From the NCBI GenBank assembly GCA_002492525.1, contig DKZA01000039.1:62001-126000 (forward strand): DNA of 64,000 nt, given 5' to 3'. Numbering within the stretch: position 1 is the first letter of the stretch; each line of letters begins with the position of its first letter. The notes under the pieces were generated by a model that saw only the letters and a list, made by a program, of their open reading frames with translations, searched no databases and was not told the origin of the DNA. The position numbers and the translations under genes are program-made. Below are positions 34,235 through 43,627 of this stretch, one piece after another. This DNA comes from Lachnospiraceae bacterium UBA7086. Its GTDB lineage: Bacteria > Bacillota > Clostridia > Lachnospirales > Lachnospiraceae.

Positions 34235-35728
34235 ATGACAGAACAATTCAAAATTTTCGAGACTGATCTTACCGGCACTGAGAAGGGAAACCCGTATGAA
34301 GATATCTGGTTAAAAGCCAGTTTCATAAACGATTCCGAAAAAATAGAAGTAAATGGATTTTACCGCGGTAATGGTAATTACAAGATTCGTTTCATGCCTT
34401 CAAAACCAGGCACATGGACTGCCGTTACACAGTCCAACGACCCCCTTTTAAATAATATTTCCTTATCCTGTACATGTGTGCCGGCAAAAGAAGGAAATCA
34501 CGGCCGGGTTCTGCCCATGAGCGATATACTTCCGCAAAGTGCTGCTTCTGAAGAGAGCAAATTCCACTTTCTATATGAGGATGGTACACGGTTTCAGCCT
34601 TTTGGCACTACGTGCTATGCCTGGATCAATCAGCCTGCCGAAATCCAGGAGCAGACGTTAGAAACTCTCAAAAGCTCTCCTTTTAACAAAGTAAGAATGT
34701 GCATCTTCCCTAAATTTTACACTTATAATACCACGAATCCCCAGTACTATGCCTTTGAAGGATGCGAGGAAAACGGGTTTGACTGGACACGTTTTAATCC
34801 CCTGTTCTGGGATAATCTGGAAAAGCGCATTGCCCAACTGGATACATTGGGAATTGAAGCCGATATTATTCTGCTGCATCCCTATGACCGATGGGGCTTC
34901 TCCAGAATGGACCGGGAAACCGATGTATTTTATCTGAAATATGCGGTAGACCGTTTATGTCATTTTAAAAATGTATGGTGGTCGCTGGCCAATGAATATG
35001 ACCTGTTGCCATGGAAATCTATTGAGGACTGGGAGTTATATGCCCGCGTCATCATGCGCCGGGATTCCTATGGACATCTTCGTTCCATCCACAACTGTAT
35101 CAAAATGTATGACCATACCCGGCCATGGATTACTCATGCAAGTATCCAGCGCGTCGATGTATATAAGACCGCTGAGTCAGTCAGCGAATGGCGGCAACTG
35201 TATCAGAAACCAATTGTGGTAGATGAATGTTCCTACGAAGGAAATATCAATTTCGGATGGGGGAACATTACCGGTGAGGAACTGACAAGACGTTTCTGGG
35301 AAGGCTGTATCCGTGGCGGATATCTTTCTCACGGTGAAGTTTATATTCAATACGATCAGATCTGGTGGTCACATGGCGGTAAACTGCACGGTACATGCCC
35401 GGAAAGAATCGCTTTTTTAAAAAAGATCATGGCAGATGCTCCCGCAGATGCCGCCCCGCTTAAGCTTACCCCGGAGAATCATATGGCCAACTGGGATGTC
35501 CCCTGCCTATGCAAAGAAGAAGATAATTCCTATTTTCTATACTATTTCGGATTCTCCAAACCCGCCTTTCGCACTTATGAACTGGCAGAGGGGTGTTGTT
35601 ATGAGATTGAACTGATCGATACATGGAATATGACAATCCACAAACTGCCGGGGACCTATTCCGGAAGTATTACGATTGATATGCCGGAAAAGCAGTATAT
35701 GGCTGTCCGCATGAAAAGGGTAGATTAG
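34235..35728 (+). CDS. Cytoplasmic glycoside hydrolase, DUF5060/DUF4038-DUF5605 type
   Basis: A 497-residue protein without signal peptide. The N-terminal beta domain (about 1-75, with GNGNYKIRFMPSKPGTWT) fits DUF5060. A TIM-barrel follows (about 105-420) with YDRWGFSRMD, WWSLANEYDLLP (likely acid/base Glu) and PIVVDECSYEGNI (likely nucleophile Glu). A C-terminal beta domain ends the protein (DUF5605-like). Substrate unknown, perhaps plant or host glycan oligosaccharides brought in by an ABC importer. The start MTEQFKIFE was chosen because the upstream open frame runs through the hairpin element. Confidence 0.82.
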   Translation: MTEQFKIFETDLTGTEKGNPYEDIWLKASFINDSEKIEVNGFYRGNGNYKIRFMPSKPGTWTAVTQSNDPLLNNISLSCTCVPAKEGNHGRVLPMSDILPQSAASEESKFHFLYEDGTRFQPFGTTCYAWINQPAEIQEQTLETLKSSPFNKVRMCIFPKFYTYNTTNPQYYAFEGCEENGFDWTRFNPLFWDNLEKRIAQLDTLGIEADIILLHPYDRWGFSRMDRETDVFYLKYAVDRLCHFKNVWWSLANEYDLLPWKSIEDWELYARVIMRRDSYGHLRSIHNCIKMYDHTRPWITHASIQRVDVYKTAESVSEWRQLYQKPIVVDECSYEGNINFGWGNITGEELTRRFWEGCIRGGYLSHGEVYIQYDQIWWSHGGKLHGTCPERIAFLKKIMADAPADAAPLKLTPENHMANWDVPCLCKEEDNSYFLYYFGFSKPAFRTYELAEGCCYEIELIDTWNMTIHKLPGTYSGSITIDMPEKQYMAVRMKRVD

Positions 35729-35783
35729 TGATCAAATTAAAATCAAGTGATTGCGAAATTAAATTTATTGCTGGTTATTGAAA

Positions 35784-35912
35784 TTGTGCAAATCATATAA
35801 CCAACACAGACTCGCTTTCGCTCCGTTCAAACGCAACGGTACTAGGCTCGAAAACACCTCACCAAGTACCGGCGTTTTCCAGGGTCTGCTTATGGTTATA
35901 TGATTTACACAA
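35784..35912. repeat. 129-bp palindromic (MITE-like) element
   Basis: A 19-base left arm (35784-35802) matches the reverse complement of the right arm (35894-35912) at 18 of 19 positions. Inside, CAGAC/GTCTG and a second stem (CGGTACT near 35837-35843 with AGTACCG at 35865-35871) extend the fold. It lies between two plus-strand genes and has no ORF. It could be a nonautonomous mobile element or a large mRNA hairpin. Confidence 0.65.
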
Positions 35913-35980
35913 TAATTACAGCATTGAAATGCGTTTTACAATTACCTAAAAATAACATACCGGAAAGGAACTATAAGAAC

Positions 35981-37642
35981 ATGAAAACACAGGCGGAATT
36001 ACGGACACAATTAAAGCAGATTGATCACAAAGGATACAAGGCCTATAAAGTCTTGGAGGGAGAGTACGACTTTGGAGTCTACCGTCTCTGTATCGACCAC
36101 GTGCAGGGCGACCCTTTTGCTACTCCTTCCCGGGTGCGGATTGTCTATCACAACCAGGGAAATATACCCGGACAATATTTTGAGAACAAGCATCGCCGGA
36201 TCGCGGTAGAAGATTATCTGCTCCGCTGCCTGCACCGTGCTCTTAGAAGCGGCGACGGCAGAGCCGCGAAGGGCTCCGGCAAGAGCGGGCTTGTGACAGC
36301 CTGCCGGGTAGGACAGGAAATTCTGGAAACCACCGCTATGCATATCAGCAAAGAGGCGATTGAAGCCCGTATTGAAGTGGGGTTCCCCGCTTTCGGGCGC
36401 ACTATCGCCGCAGAGGAACTGTCCCAGATTCTTTTCCGCCAGCTTCCCGATCTGGCGCAGAAATGCTTTCGCATGGAGCCCCGCATGAAACAGGATCTGG
36501 ATAAAGTAACCGCCCTGGCGGACGACCAGCAGTTTATCCGGGAAGCCCTCTCCCAACATAACCTTGCGGCTTTTGTGGCAGACGGTTCTATTCTGCCCAG
36601 AGAAAGCGGCGTGTCGCAAAGGCCCTTGAAGGATGCCGTTGTTTTTAAAAGCCCCGACTCTCTGGCAGTCACCTTAAATCTTCCCCACAAGGGTGAGGTT
36701 CGCGGCATGGGAATCCGCCGGGGAATTACGGTAATTGCAGGCGGCGGTTTCCACGGAAAGTCTACACTGCTAAAAGCACTGGAGCGGGGCGTATACAACC
36801 ATATCGCCGGAGATGGCAGAGAACTTGTCATTACCGACGAAACCGCCTTCAAACTGCGGGCCGAAGAAAACCGCTGTATCCACGATACTGATATTTCCAT
36901 GTTTATTAATAATCTGCCCATGAAGTCGGACACCACCCGTTTCCACACGGAAAAGGCCAGCGGAAGTACCTCTCAGGCCGCCAATACCGTAGAAGCACTG
37001 GCGGCAGGCAGCACGGTGCTTTTGATCGACGAGGACACTTCCGCCACCAACTTTATGGTGCGCGACACCCGCATGGCCAAACTGGTCTCCGACGAAAAAG
37101 AACCCATTACACCTTTTATCCGAAAGATCAGAAGTCTCTATCAGGATTTGGGCATTTCCACCATACTGGTTGCGGGAAGTTCCGGTGACTACCTTTCCGT
37201 GGCTGACACGGTATTACAAATGGATTGCTATGAAACAAAAGATGTGACTGCGCGTGCAAAAGAACTGGCCGCAGAGTTAATCGAAGAAAAGGTACAGAAG
37301 AACGACTGGGTGAAAAAATCTGTCCGCAAAAAACAGATTGAAAAAGCAAGAACCCACGGCTGGGATACGATCAGCCTTGACAAAAACGAAATTGACCTGC
37401 GTTATCTGGAACAGATCGTAGGGGAAAGCCAGACCGCGGCCCTCGCCTATATCATGCAATATGCTCTGGATCGGCTGGCAGACGGGAAAAAGACTATTCC
37501 ACAGTTGGCAAAGGAGGTTTCCGATAAACTGGAAAGAGAGGGTATTCTTGCCCTGACGCCCAGAAACTACGGGACCGGCCCCGCCGCCTATGTGAGACGG
37601 CAGGAGATTCTGGCATGTCTGGCGAGGTATCGGATGCTGTGA
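35981..37642 (+). CDS. Predicted ATPase of the ABC class
   Basis: A 553-residue protein of the ABC_ATPase (COG3044-like) family. Walker A is GGGFHGKSTLLKAL, a Walker B-like segment is STVLLIDEDTSATNFMVRD, and SGSTSQAANTVEALAAGS occupies the signature position. There are no membrane segments. The function of the family is not established. AAAGGA before the ATG at 35981 fits; the frame is open further upstream to 35900 over the palindrome. Base composition is more G+C-rich than the neighbours. A hairpin terminator follows at 37660-37702. Confidence 0.85.
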   Translation: MKTQAELRTQLKQIDHKGYKAYKVLEGEYDFGVYRLCIDHVQGDPFATPSRVRIVYHNQGNIPGQYFENKHRRIAVEDYLLRCLHRALRSGDGRAAKGSGKSGLVTACRVGQEILETTAMHISKEAIEARIEVGFPAFGRTIAAEELSQILFRQLPDLAQKCFRMEPRMKQDLDKVTALADDQQFIREALSQHNLAAFVADGSILPRESGVSQRPLKDAVVFKSPDSLAVTLNLPHKGEVRGMGIRRGITVIAGGGFHGKSTLLKALERGVYNHIAGDGRELVITDETAFKLRAEENRCIHDTDISMFINNLPMKSDTTRFHTEKASGSTSQAANTVEALAAGSTVLLIDEDTSATNFMVRDTRMAKLVSDEKEPITPFIRKIRSLYQDLGISTILVAGSSGDYLSVADTVLQMDCYETKDVTARAKELAAELIEEKVQKNDWVKKSVRKKQIEKARTHGWDTISLDKNEIDLRYLEQIVGESQTAALAYIMQYALDRLADGKKTIPQLAKEVSDKLEREGILALTPRNYGTGPAAYVRRQEILACLARYRML

Positions 37643-37659
37643 CAAATAGGGGAGTAAAC

Positions 37660-37702
37660 ATTGAAATAAGACGTTGCCTATTTGACAGCGTCTTATTTCA
37701 AT
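37660..37702. terminator. Bidirectional terminator between the ABC-class ATPase and PBECR4-like genes
   Basis: A perfect 14-bp stem (37660-37673 with 37689-37702), extended by TTG/CAG pairs, with A/T-rich ends. The stop codon of the convergent minus gene (37693-37695) lies in the right arm. Confidence 0.8.
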
Positions 37703-38277
37703 TTATCAATAAAAACTTCCTCTGTATCATTTAATATGTTGATTTTTGATCTGTATAGCCAATAAGACCTTATCCCCTTATACTCCGCACTTGGATTCAC
37801 AAAGAAAGAGCAAATGCAATATGTATCTGATTTTGAACGTTTTCTTATAAAGATATACGCCTCTTTATGATTTACAATACTTTTGATCATAAAATCAGCT
37901 TTAATTAGCGAGTATCTATTCATATTCTTTACATACTTGAAAATCGTATTGTTGGATTCTATATATTCACATAAATATTGCAAACCATAAATCCTATCTT
38001 TTACATTTGCATAGCTGTCATTAACTTTCAAATAATTCACACTATTGCTCAATATATCATCATTAATCTTCCCAGAATCAATCTTGCTAAATAACTGTTT
38101 CGCCGATTTTGGAATATCAATGTCTGATAAATACTGGAAGCCTGCCAAATGGTGAAAGTCCCGTTCATCAAACACAAGTAAAATATCAAACAGTTTTTTA
38201 CTATATGATATAATAAAATGATATTGATAATCAAGCAGTTCCCTAAATGCATTTAAAGCATTAGAAATAGTTGGCAT
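37693..38277 (-). CDS. PBECR4-like nuclease-domain protein
   Basis: A 194-residue, AT-rich gene with features of the PBECR4 (phage barnase/EndoU/ColicinE5/RelE-like nuclease) domains: LDYQYHFIISYSKK, DFHHLAGFQYLSDI, an Arg-containing IYGLQYLCEYIE, YSLIKADFMIKS and a C-terminal CSFFVNPSAEYKGIRSYWL. Such domains occur in phage and toxin contexts; nuclease activity is predicted only. Its low G+C against the surroundings suggests recent acquisition. It lies just downstream of a structured RNA with its own terminator, so read-through may matter. Confidence 0.65.
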   Translation of the reverse strand: MPTISNALNAFRELLDYQYHFIISYSKKLFDILLVFDERDFHHLAGFQYLSDIDIPKSAKQLFSKIDSGKINDDILSNSVNYLKVNDSYANVKDRIYGLQYLCEYIESNNTIFKYVKNMNRYSLIKADFMIKSIVNHKEAYIFIRKRSKSDTYCICSFFVNPSAEYKGIRSYWLYRSKINILNDTEEVFIDKLK

Positions 38278-38294
38278 CTTCTATTCCCTTTTGT

Positions 38295-38328
38295 ATATAA
38301 AAATAGAAGAGCCAAAAGACTCTTCTAT
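38295..38328 (-). terminator. Terminator of the structured RNA
   Basis: On the minus strand ATAGAAGAG (38320-38328) pairs with CTCTTCTAT (38303-38311) in a 9-bp stem with an 8-base loop, running into TTTTTATATAC. Confidence 0.85.
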
Positions 38329-38501
38329 AGTAAGGACTTTCTTTCGGTTTGTAACCTGAGATGGGCTTTGGTAAATCCTCATACCCTTATAGACCTCCAT
38401 GCAAACCGCTTCCCATCACGGCGTACACTTCACCAGCCAATCTAAGCAGTCATATTTTCGCTGCATTTTACGATTTTAAGGAATCCATATAATTCCTTAC
38501 T
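38297..38501 (-). ncRNA. Structured free-standing RNA of about 200 nt, raiA-type candidate
   Basis: The transcript is bounded by a promoter (38505-38533) and an intrinsic terminator. Its 5' end AGTAAGGA (38494-38501) pairs with TCCTTACT (38329-38336) just before the terminator, closing the molecule. Inside, GATGGG (38412-38417) pairs with CCCATC (38360-38365) and CGGTTTG (38402-38408) with CAAACCG (38345-38351); the order makes an H-type pseudoknot. The purine-rich GTGATGGGAAGCGG segment looks conserved in style. There is no ORF. Size, closure and pseudoknot recall the clostridial raiA RNA; 6S-like RNA is an alternative. The family name is not confirmed. Confidence 0.6.
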
Positions 38502-38504
38502 TAT

Positions 38505-38533
38505 AATATATCCAAATCTCACCGAACATTCAA
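38505..38533 (-). promoter_or_regulatory. Promoter of the structured RNA
   Basis: On the minus strand TTGAAT (38528-38533) and TATATT (38505-38510) with a 17-base spacer, placed so that transcription starts at the base-paired 5' end of the RNA. Confidence 0.7.
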
Positions 38534-38596
38534 CAAACAAATTATGAATATTTTGTGAACTCTCCTCATATATAAGACTTTTTATTATAAAAACCT

Positions 38597-41455
38597 CTAT
38601 TTAGAAGCCCGCTCCAGCATCTTCTTCACATAGATACCGGTATAAGACTTCTGATTCTTTGCCACTTCTTCCGGCGTGCCTTCCGCAATCACAGTGCCGC
38701 CGCCGTCGCCGCCTTCCGGTCCCATATCGATGATATAATCGGCCGTCTTAATCACATCCAGATTATGCTCAATGACTACCACCGTATTGCCGCCTTCCGC
38801 CAGCTTATGCAGAATATCCACCAGCTTATGGACGTCAGCAAAATGCAGACCCGTGGTAGGCTCATCCAGAATATAGATGGTCTTTCCGGTACTGCGTTTG
38901 CTCAGCTCGGTGGCCAGCTTAATACGCTGTGCTTCACCGCCGGAAAGTGTGGTGGAAGGCTGTCCCAGTTTCACATAAGAAAGTCCCACATCATAAAGTG
39001 TCTCTATCTTTCTGCGGATGGAAGGCAGATTTTCAAAGAAAGGCACCGCCTCTTCCACCGTCATGTCTAATACGTCAAAGATACTTTTTCCTTTATATTT
39101 GACTTCCAGTGTCTCCCGATTATAGCGCTTGCCGCCGCAGACTTCGCAGGGCACATAGACATCCGGCAGGAAATGCATCTCAATCTTAATAATGCCGTCT
39201 CCCCCGCAGGCTTCGCATCGTCCGCCCTTTACGTTGAAGCTGAATCTTCCTTTCTTATAGCCCCGAGCCTTTGCATCCTGAGTAGAGGCAAACAGATCTC
39301 TTATCTGATCAAATACCCCCGTGTAAGTGGCCGGGTTGGAACGGGGTGTTCTGCCGATAGGAGACTGATCAATATTAATCACCTTATCCAGCTGCTCTAT
39401 GCCCTGTATGCCCTTATGCTTTCCCGGAATACATCTGGCTCTGTTCAAATCCCTTGCCAGATGTTTATAAAGAATCTCATTGACCAGAGAACTCTTACCG
39501 GAACCGGACACACCGGTCACACAGGTCATGATGCCGGTAGGAATCTTCACGTCTATTTTCTTAAGATTATTTTCTTCCGCACCCTTTACTACAAGATATC
39601 CGGTGGGTTTTCTGCGAGTCTTCGGCACCGGAATAGACAGCTTACCGCTCAGATACTGGCCGGTAATGGACTCTTCTACCTGCATGATCTCCTGCGCTGT
39701 TCCCTGGGCCACGACCTCGCCGCCGTGGGATCCTGCACCCGGTCCGATATCTACTATATGGTCCGCCGCCAGCATGGTATCTTCATCATGTTCTACCACA
39801 ATAAGAGTATTTCCCATATCTTTCAGATTCTTAAGGGCAGCAATCAGCTTATCGTTATCTCTCTGATGCAGCCCGATACTGGGCTCATCCAGGATATAGC
39901 AGACGCCCACCAATCCGGAACCAATCTGTGTTGCCAGACGAATCCTCTGAGACTCTCCGCCGGAAAGACTTCCTGTTGCACGGGACAAAGAAAGATAATC
40001 CAATCCCACTTCCATTAAAAAGCCCACCCGGGCACGAATCTCCTTCAGAACACGCTTTCCGATCAGTTCCTGTGTAGGAGTCAGTTTCATTTCCCCAATA
40101 AACTCATGCAGTTTGGCAATAGAAAGAGAAGTGATTTCAAAAATATTCTTATCACAGATTGTCACTGCCAGAGATTCCTTTTTCAGACGCATACCCTTAC
40201 ATTCCTTACAAGGTGTGATACGCATGAAACTCTCATACTCCTGCTTGCTCCACTCCGATCCGGTCTCCCGATATCTGCGCTCCACATTCTTGATCACGCC
40301 CTCAAAAGTAATAGGATAGACACCTTTACCTCGCTGGCCCTCATAATACACATCCACTTTTCTGTCCGTACCGTTGATGATGACATCCTGTACCTCTTGT
40401 GAAAGTTCCTCAAAAGGTGTCTCCAGACTGAACTTATATTCTCTGGCAAGCGCCTGCAGTACAGCGTTGGTAAAGCTTCCATTGTCTCCGCTGGACTGCC
40501 AGCCCAGCACGGCAATGGCTCCGTCTTTTAAACTGACACTTCTGTCAGGTATCATCAAATCCACATCAAACTCCATCTTATATCCAAGGCCAAAACATTC
40601 CGGACAGGCTCCAAAAGGATTATTGAAGGAGAAGCTTCTTGGCTCAATTTCACTAATACTGATACCACAGTCCGGGCAGGCAAAACTCTGGCTGAAATTC
40701 ACCGGTTCACCGCCGATGATATCCAGAATCATCAACCCTTCCGCCAGGGCAAACACATTCTCCACAGAATCCGTCAGACGTCTCTCAATCCCTTCCTTGA
40801 CCACCAGACGGTCTACGATAATCTCAATGTTATGTTTGATGTTTTTTTCCAGTTTAATCTCCTCGGACAGATCATATAGATTGCCGTCCACACGCACTCT
40901 CACATAACCGCTTTTCTTGGCGCGTTCAAATACCTTGGCATGTTCGCCTTTCCTGCCCCGCACCACCGGCGCAAGCAGCTGAATCTTTGTCCCTTCCGGA
41001 AGCTCCATGACCTGATCCACAATCTGGTCTATGGTCTGTCTCTTAATCTCCTTGCCGCAGTTGGGACAGTGCGGAATCCCAATACGGGCATAAAGCAGGC
41101 GAAAATAATCATAAATTTCCGTCACCGTGCCCACTGTGGATCTGGGATTGCGGTTCGTAGATTTCTGGTCAATGGATATGGCCGGAGAAAGTCCGTCGAT
41201 TCGCTCCACATTCGGTTTCTCCATCTGACCAAGGAACTGTCTCGCATAAGAAGACAGAGACTCCATATAACGTCTCTGGCCCTCCGCATAAATCGTATCA
41301 AAAGCTAGGGAGGATTTACCGGAACCGGACAATCCCGTCAACACCACAAATTCGTTTCGCGGGATATCAATATCTATCCCTTTTAAGTTATGCTCGCTGG
41401 CCCCACGAATCTTAATATATTCCCGCGGCCTCATCTTAATCGTATCTTCCATCAT
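38597..41455 (-). CDS. uvrA: UvrABC excinuclease subunit A
   Basis: A 952-residue protein of normal length. Two ABC ATPase halves are seen: Walker A GLSGSGKSSLAFD near residue 40 and GVSGSGKSSLVNE in the C-terminal half, with signatures SLSGGESQRI and TLSGGEAQRI, and zinc modules CPDCG...CPECFG and CEACGGDG...CEVCGGKR. UvrA finds bulky DNA lesions and loads UvrB. It follows uvrB by 61 bases, so both are likely under the LexA-controlled uvrB promoter. Confidence 0.98.
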   Translation of the reverse strand: MMEDTIKMRPREYIKIRGASEHNLKGIDIDIPRNEFVVLTGLSGSGKSSLAFDTIYAEGQRRYMESLSSYARQFLGQMEKPNVERIDGLSPAISIDQKSTNRNPRSTVGTVTEIYDYFRLLYARIGIPHCPNCGKEIKRQTIDQIVDQVMELPEGTKIQLLAPVVRGRKGEHAKVFERAKKSGYVRVRVDGNLYDLSEEIKLEKNIKHNIEIIVDRLVVKEGIERRLTDSVENVFALAEGLMILDIIGGEPVNFSQSFACPDCGISISEIEPRSFSFNNPFGACPECFGLGYKMEFDVDLMIPDRSVSLKDGAIAVLGWQSSGDNGSFTNAVLQALAREYKFSLETPFEELSQEVQDVIINGTDRKVDVYYEGQRGKGVYPITFEGVIKNVERRYRETGSEWSKQEYESFMRITPCKECKGMRLKKESLAVTICDKNIFEITSLSIAKLHEFIGEMKLTPTQELIGKRVLKEIRARVGFLMEVGLDYLSLSRATGSLSGGESQRIRLATQIGSGLVGVCYILDEPSIGLHQRDNDKLIAALKNLKDMGNTLIVVEHDEDTMLAADHIVDIGPGAGSHGGEVVAQGTAQEIMQVEESITGQYLSGKLSIPVPKTRRKPTGYLVVKGAEENNLKKIDVKIPTGIMTCVTGVSGSGKSSLVNEILYKHLARDLNRARCIPGKHKGIQGIEQLDKVINIDQSPIGRTPRSNPATYTGVFDQIRDLFASTQDAKARGYKKGRFSFNVKGGRCEACGGDGIIKIEMHFLPDVYVPCEVCGGKRYNRETLEVKYKGKSIFDVLDMTVEEAVPFFENLPSIRRKIETLYDVGLSYVKLGQPSTTLSGGEAQRIKLATELSKRSTGKTIYILDEPTTGLHFADVHKLVDILHKLAEGGNTVVVIEHNLDVIKTADYIIDMGPEGGDGGGTVIAEGTPEEVAKNQKSYTGIYVKKMLERASK

Positions 41456-41516
41456 GCAATCTCCGTTCTGTCAATGCAGCATCCTACTGCTTTAGCCCTT
41501 CCTATTACTTTCTGTA

Positions 41517-43505
41517 TTAGTTTTTATCAAAATCTCTCAACTTCGTTTTCAGTTCCACCATCCGGTCACGCAGTTCCGCCGCCGCCTCAAAGTTGAGATC
41601 CGCTGCCGCCTTCTTCATCTGCTTCTCTACTTCCTTGATCAGCTTCTCCAGTTCCTGCCTGCTCATGGATTCCGGATCTTTCTCAAACTTCAATTCCTCT
41701 TTGGCAATGGTCTTGGATATACTGATCAGATCGCGGACAGCCTTCTGGATAGTCTGCGGTGTAATGCCGTGTTCCTCATTATATGCCTGCTGAATCTTAC
41801 GCCGGCGGTTGGTCTCCGAAATAGCTGTGTGCATGGAATCTGTCATTTCATCCGCATACATAATGACATGCCCCTTCGCATTTCGCGCCGCCCGTCCGAT
41901 GGTCTGTATCAAAGACGTTCCGGAACGTAAGAAGCCTTCCTTGTCCGCATCCAGAATCGCTACCAGGGATATCTCCGGAATATCCAGCCCTTCTCGCAGC
42001 AGATTAATGCCCACCAGCACATCAAATACATCAAGACGCATATCCCGGATGATCTGCGCCCGTTCCAGTGTATCAATATCGGAGTGCAGATATTTCACCC
42101 GGATACCCACATCATTCATATAAGCTGTCAAATCCTCCGCCATCCGCTTGGTAAGCGTAGTCACCAATACCTTATTGTGCGCCGCCACTTCCTTATTAAT
42201 TTCCGAAATCAGATCATCAATCTGTCCCTCCACCGGCCGCACATCCACTTCAGGATCCAGCAGACCCGTAGGTCTTATAATCTGCTCTGTACGGAACAAT
42301 TCATGTGCCGCCTCATAATCAGAAGGTGTCGCTGACACAAAGAGCATCTGGTCGATATGCTGCTCAAATTCCTCAAAGCATAACGGTCTGTTATCTAATG
42401 CCGAAGGCAGACGGAATCCATAATCCACCAACGTATTCTTCCGCGATCTGTCCCCGGCAAACATGCCGCGGATCTGCGGAATCGTCATATGAGACTCATC
42501 TATGATGATCAGAAAATCATCCTTAAAATAATCTAACAGTGTAAAAGGCGGCTCTCCTTCCGCCATACCGTTTAAATGGCGGGAATAATTCTCGATTCCG
42601 GAACAAAATCCTGTCTCCCGCAGCATTTCGATGTCAAAGTTTGTCCGCTCCGAGATTCTCTGCGCTTCCAGAAGCTTATCTTCTCCCTTGAAATATTTAA
42701 CTCTGTCTTCCAGCTCTTTCTCAATCTCTTTACAGGCCGCAGTAATCTTCTCCTGAGCCACCACATAATGAGATGCCGGATAAATCATCACATGCTCCAA
42801 TGTGGCATGTACCTGCCCCGTAAGCGGATCTGTCTGCGCAATCCGGTCTATCTCGTCTCCAAAAAATTCTATGCGGATCAGATAATCACCGCCCTGCGCC
42901 GGATAAACCTCCACCACATCTCCGCGCACCCGGAAACAACACCTGTCCAGATCCAGATCATTGCGGTCATACTGCATTTCAATCAGACCGCGGATGACTT
43001 CATCCCGGTCTTTTAACATACCCGGCCGGAGGGACATGCTCATACCCGCATATTCCTCTGGACTCCCCAGACCATAAATACAGGATACACTGGCAACCAC
43101 TACCACATCCCTTCGCTCCGTCAGCGAAGCCGTGGCAGACAATCTGAGTTTATCAATCTCGTCATTGATGGACGAATCTTTGGCAATATAAGTATCTGTA
43201 GAAGGCACATAGGCTTCCGGCTGATAATAATCATAATAGGACACAAAATATTCTACCGCGTTTTCCGGGAAAAATTCCTTAAATTCACCGTATAACTGCC
43301 CCGCAAGTGTCTTATTGTGTGCTATGACCAATGTGGGCTTATCAAGCGCCTGAATGATATTGGCCATGGTGAAAGTCTTACCGGAACCTGTCACGCCCAA
43401 AAGTGTTTGAAATTGATTGCCTTTCCGGAACCCTTCTACCAATTCGGCAATTGCCTGCGGCTGATCTCCGGTAGGCTGATATTCACTATGCAGCTTAAAT
43501 GGCAT
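41517..43505 (-). CDS. uvrB: UvrABC excinuclease subunit B
   Basis: A 662-residue helicase-like protein with Walker A LLGVTGSGKTFTMA, the damage-probing hairpin YYDYYQPEAYVPSTDTYI, ILDADKEGFLRS, and the C-terminal UVR motif (AADLNFEAAAELRDRM). It verifies damage and recruits UvrC. GGAGGTGA about 10 bases before the ATG at 43505 decides the start over in-frame ATGs at 43523 and 43544. A promoter (43560-43588) and LexA box (43598-43609) precede it. Confidence 0.98.
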   Translation of the reverse strand: MPFKLHSEYQPTGDQPQAIAELVEGFRKGNQFQTLLGVTGSGKTFTMANIIQALDKPTLVIAHNKTLAGQLYGEFKEFFPENAVEYFVSYYDYYQPEAYVPSTDTYIAKDSSINDEIDKLRLSATASLTERRDVVVVASVSCIYGLGSPEEYAGMSMSLRPGMLKDRDEVIRGLIEMQYDRNDLDLDRCCFRVRGDVVEVYPAQGGDYLIRIEFFGDEIDRIAQTDPLTGQVHATLEHVMIYPASHYVVAQEKITAACKEIEKELEDRVKYFKGEDKLLEAQRISERTNFDIEMLRETGFCSGIENYSRHLNGMAEGEPPFTLLDYFKDDFLIIIDESHMTIPQIRGMFAGDRSRKNTLVDYGFRLPSALDNRPLCFEEFEQHIDQMLFVSATPSDYEAAHELFRTEQIIRPTGLLDPEVDVRPVEGQIDDLISEINKEVAAHNKVLVTTLTKRMAEDLTAYMNDVGIRVKYLHSDIDTLERAQIIRDMRLDVFDVLVGINLLREGLDIPEISLVAILDADKEGFLRSGTSLIQTIGRAARNAKGHVIMYADEMTDSMHTAISETNRRRKIQQAYNEEHGITPQTIQKAVRDLISISKTIAKEELKFEKDPESMSRQELEKLIKEVEKQMKKAAADLNFEAAAELRDRMVELKTKLRDFDKN

Positions 43506-43559
43506 CGGAAAAATCACCTCCATTTCAAATACTCTGCTGCCCATTCAAAAGCAGTTTTG

Positions 43560-43588
43560 ATTATAGCATACCCATTTTATTTTGTACA
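43560..43588 (-). promoter_or_regulatory. Promoter of uvrB-uvrA
   Basis: On the minus strand TGTACA (43583-43588) and TATAAT (43560-43565), 17-base spacer, with an extended -10 TGC. Confidence 0.8.
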
Positions 43589-43597
43589 GGGGTTTTA

Positions 43598-43609
43598 GAA
43601 CATTTGTTC
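43598..43609. promoter_or_regulatory. LexA (SOS) box upstream of uvrB
   Basis: GAACATTTGTTC is a perfect match to the Gram-positive LexA/DinR core GAAC-N4-GTTC. It lies 9 bases upstream of the uvrB -35, so uvrBA should be SOS-induced. Confidence 0.85.
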
Positions 43610-43627
43610 TGATTTGGATAAGGACAC

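Larger units (their letters stand above)
38278..38596 (-). other. Gap between uvrA and the PBECR4-like gene, holding an RNA gene
   Basis: The 319-base gap has no ORF. It contains, in minus-strand order, a promoter (38505-38533), a structured RNA (about 38297-38501) and its terminator (38295-38328), each listed separately. Confidence 0.7.
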
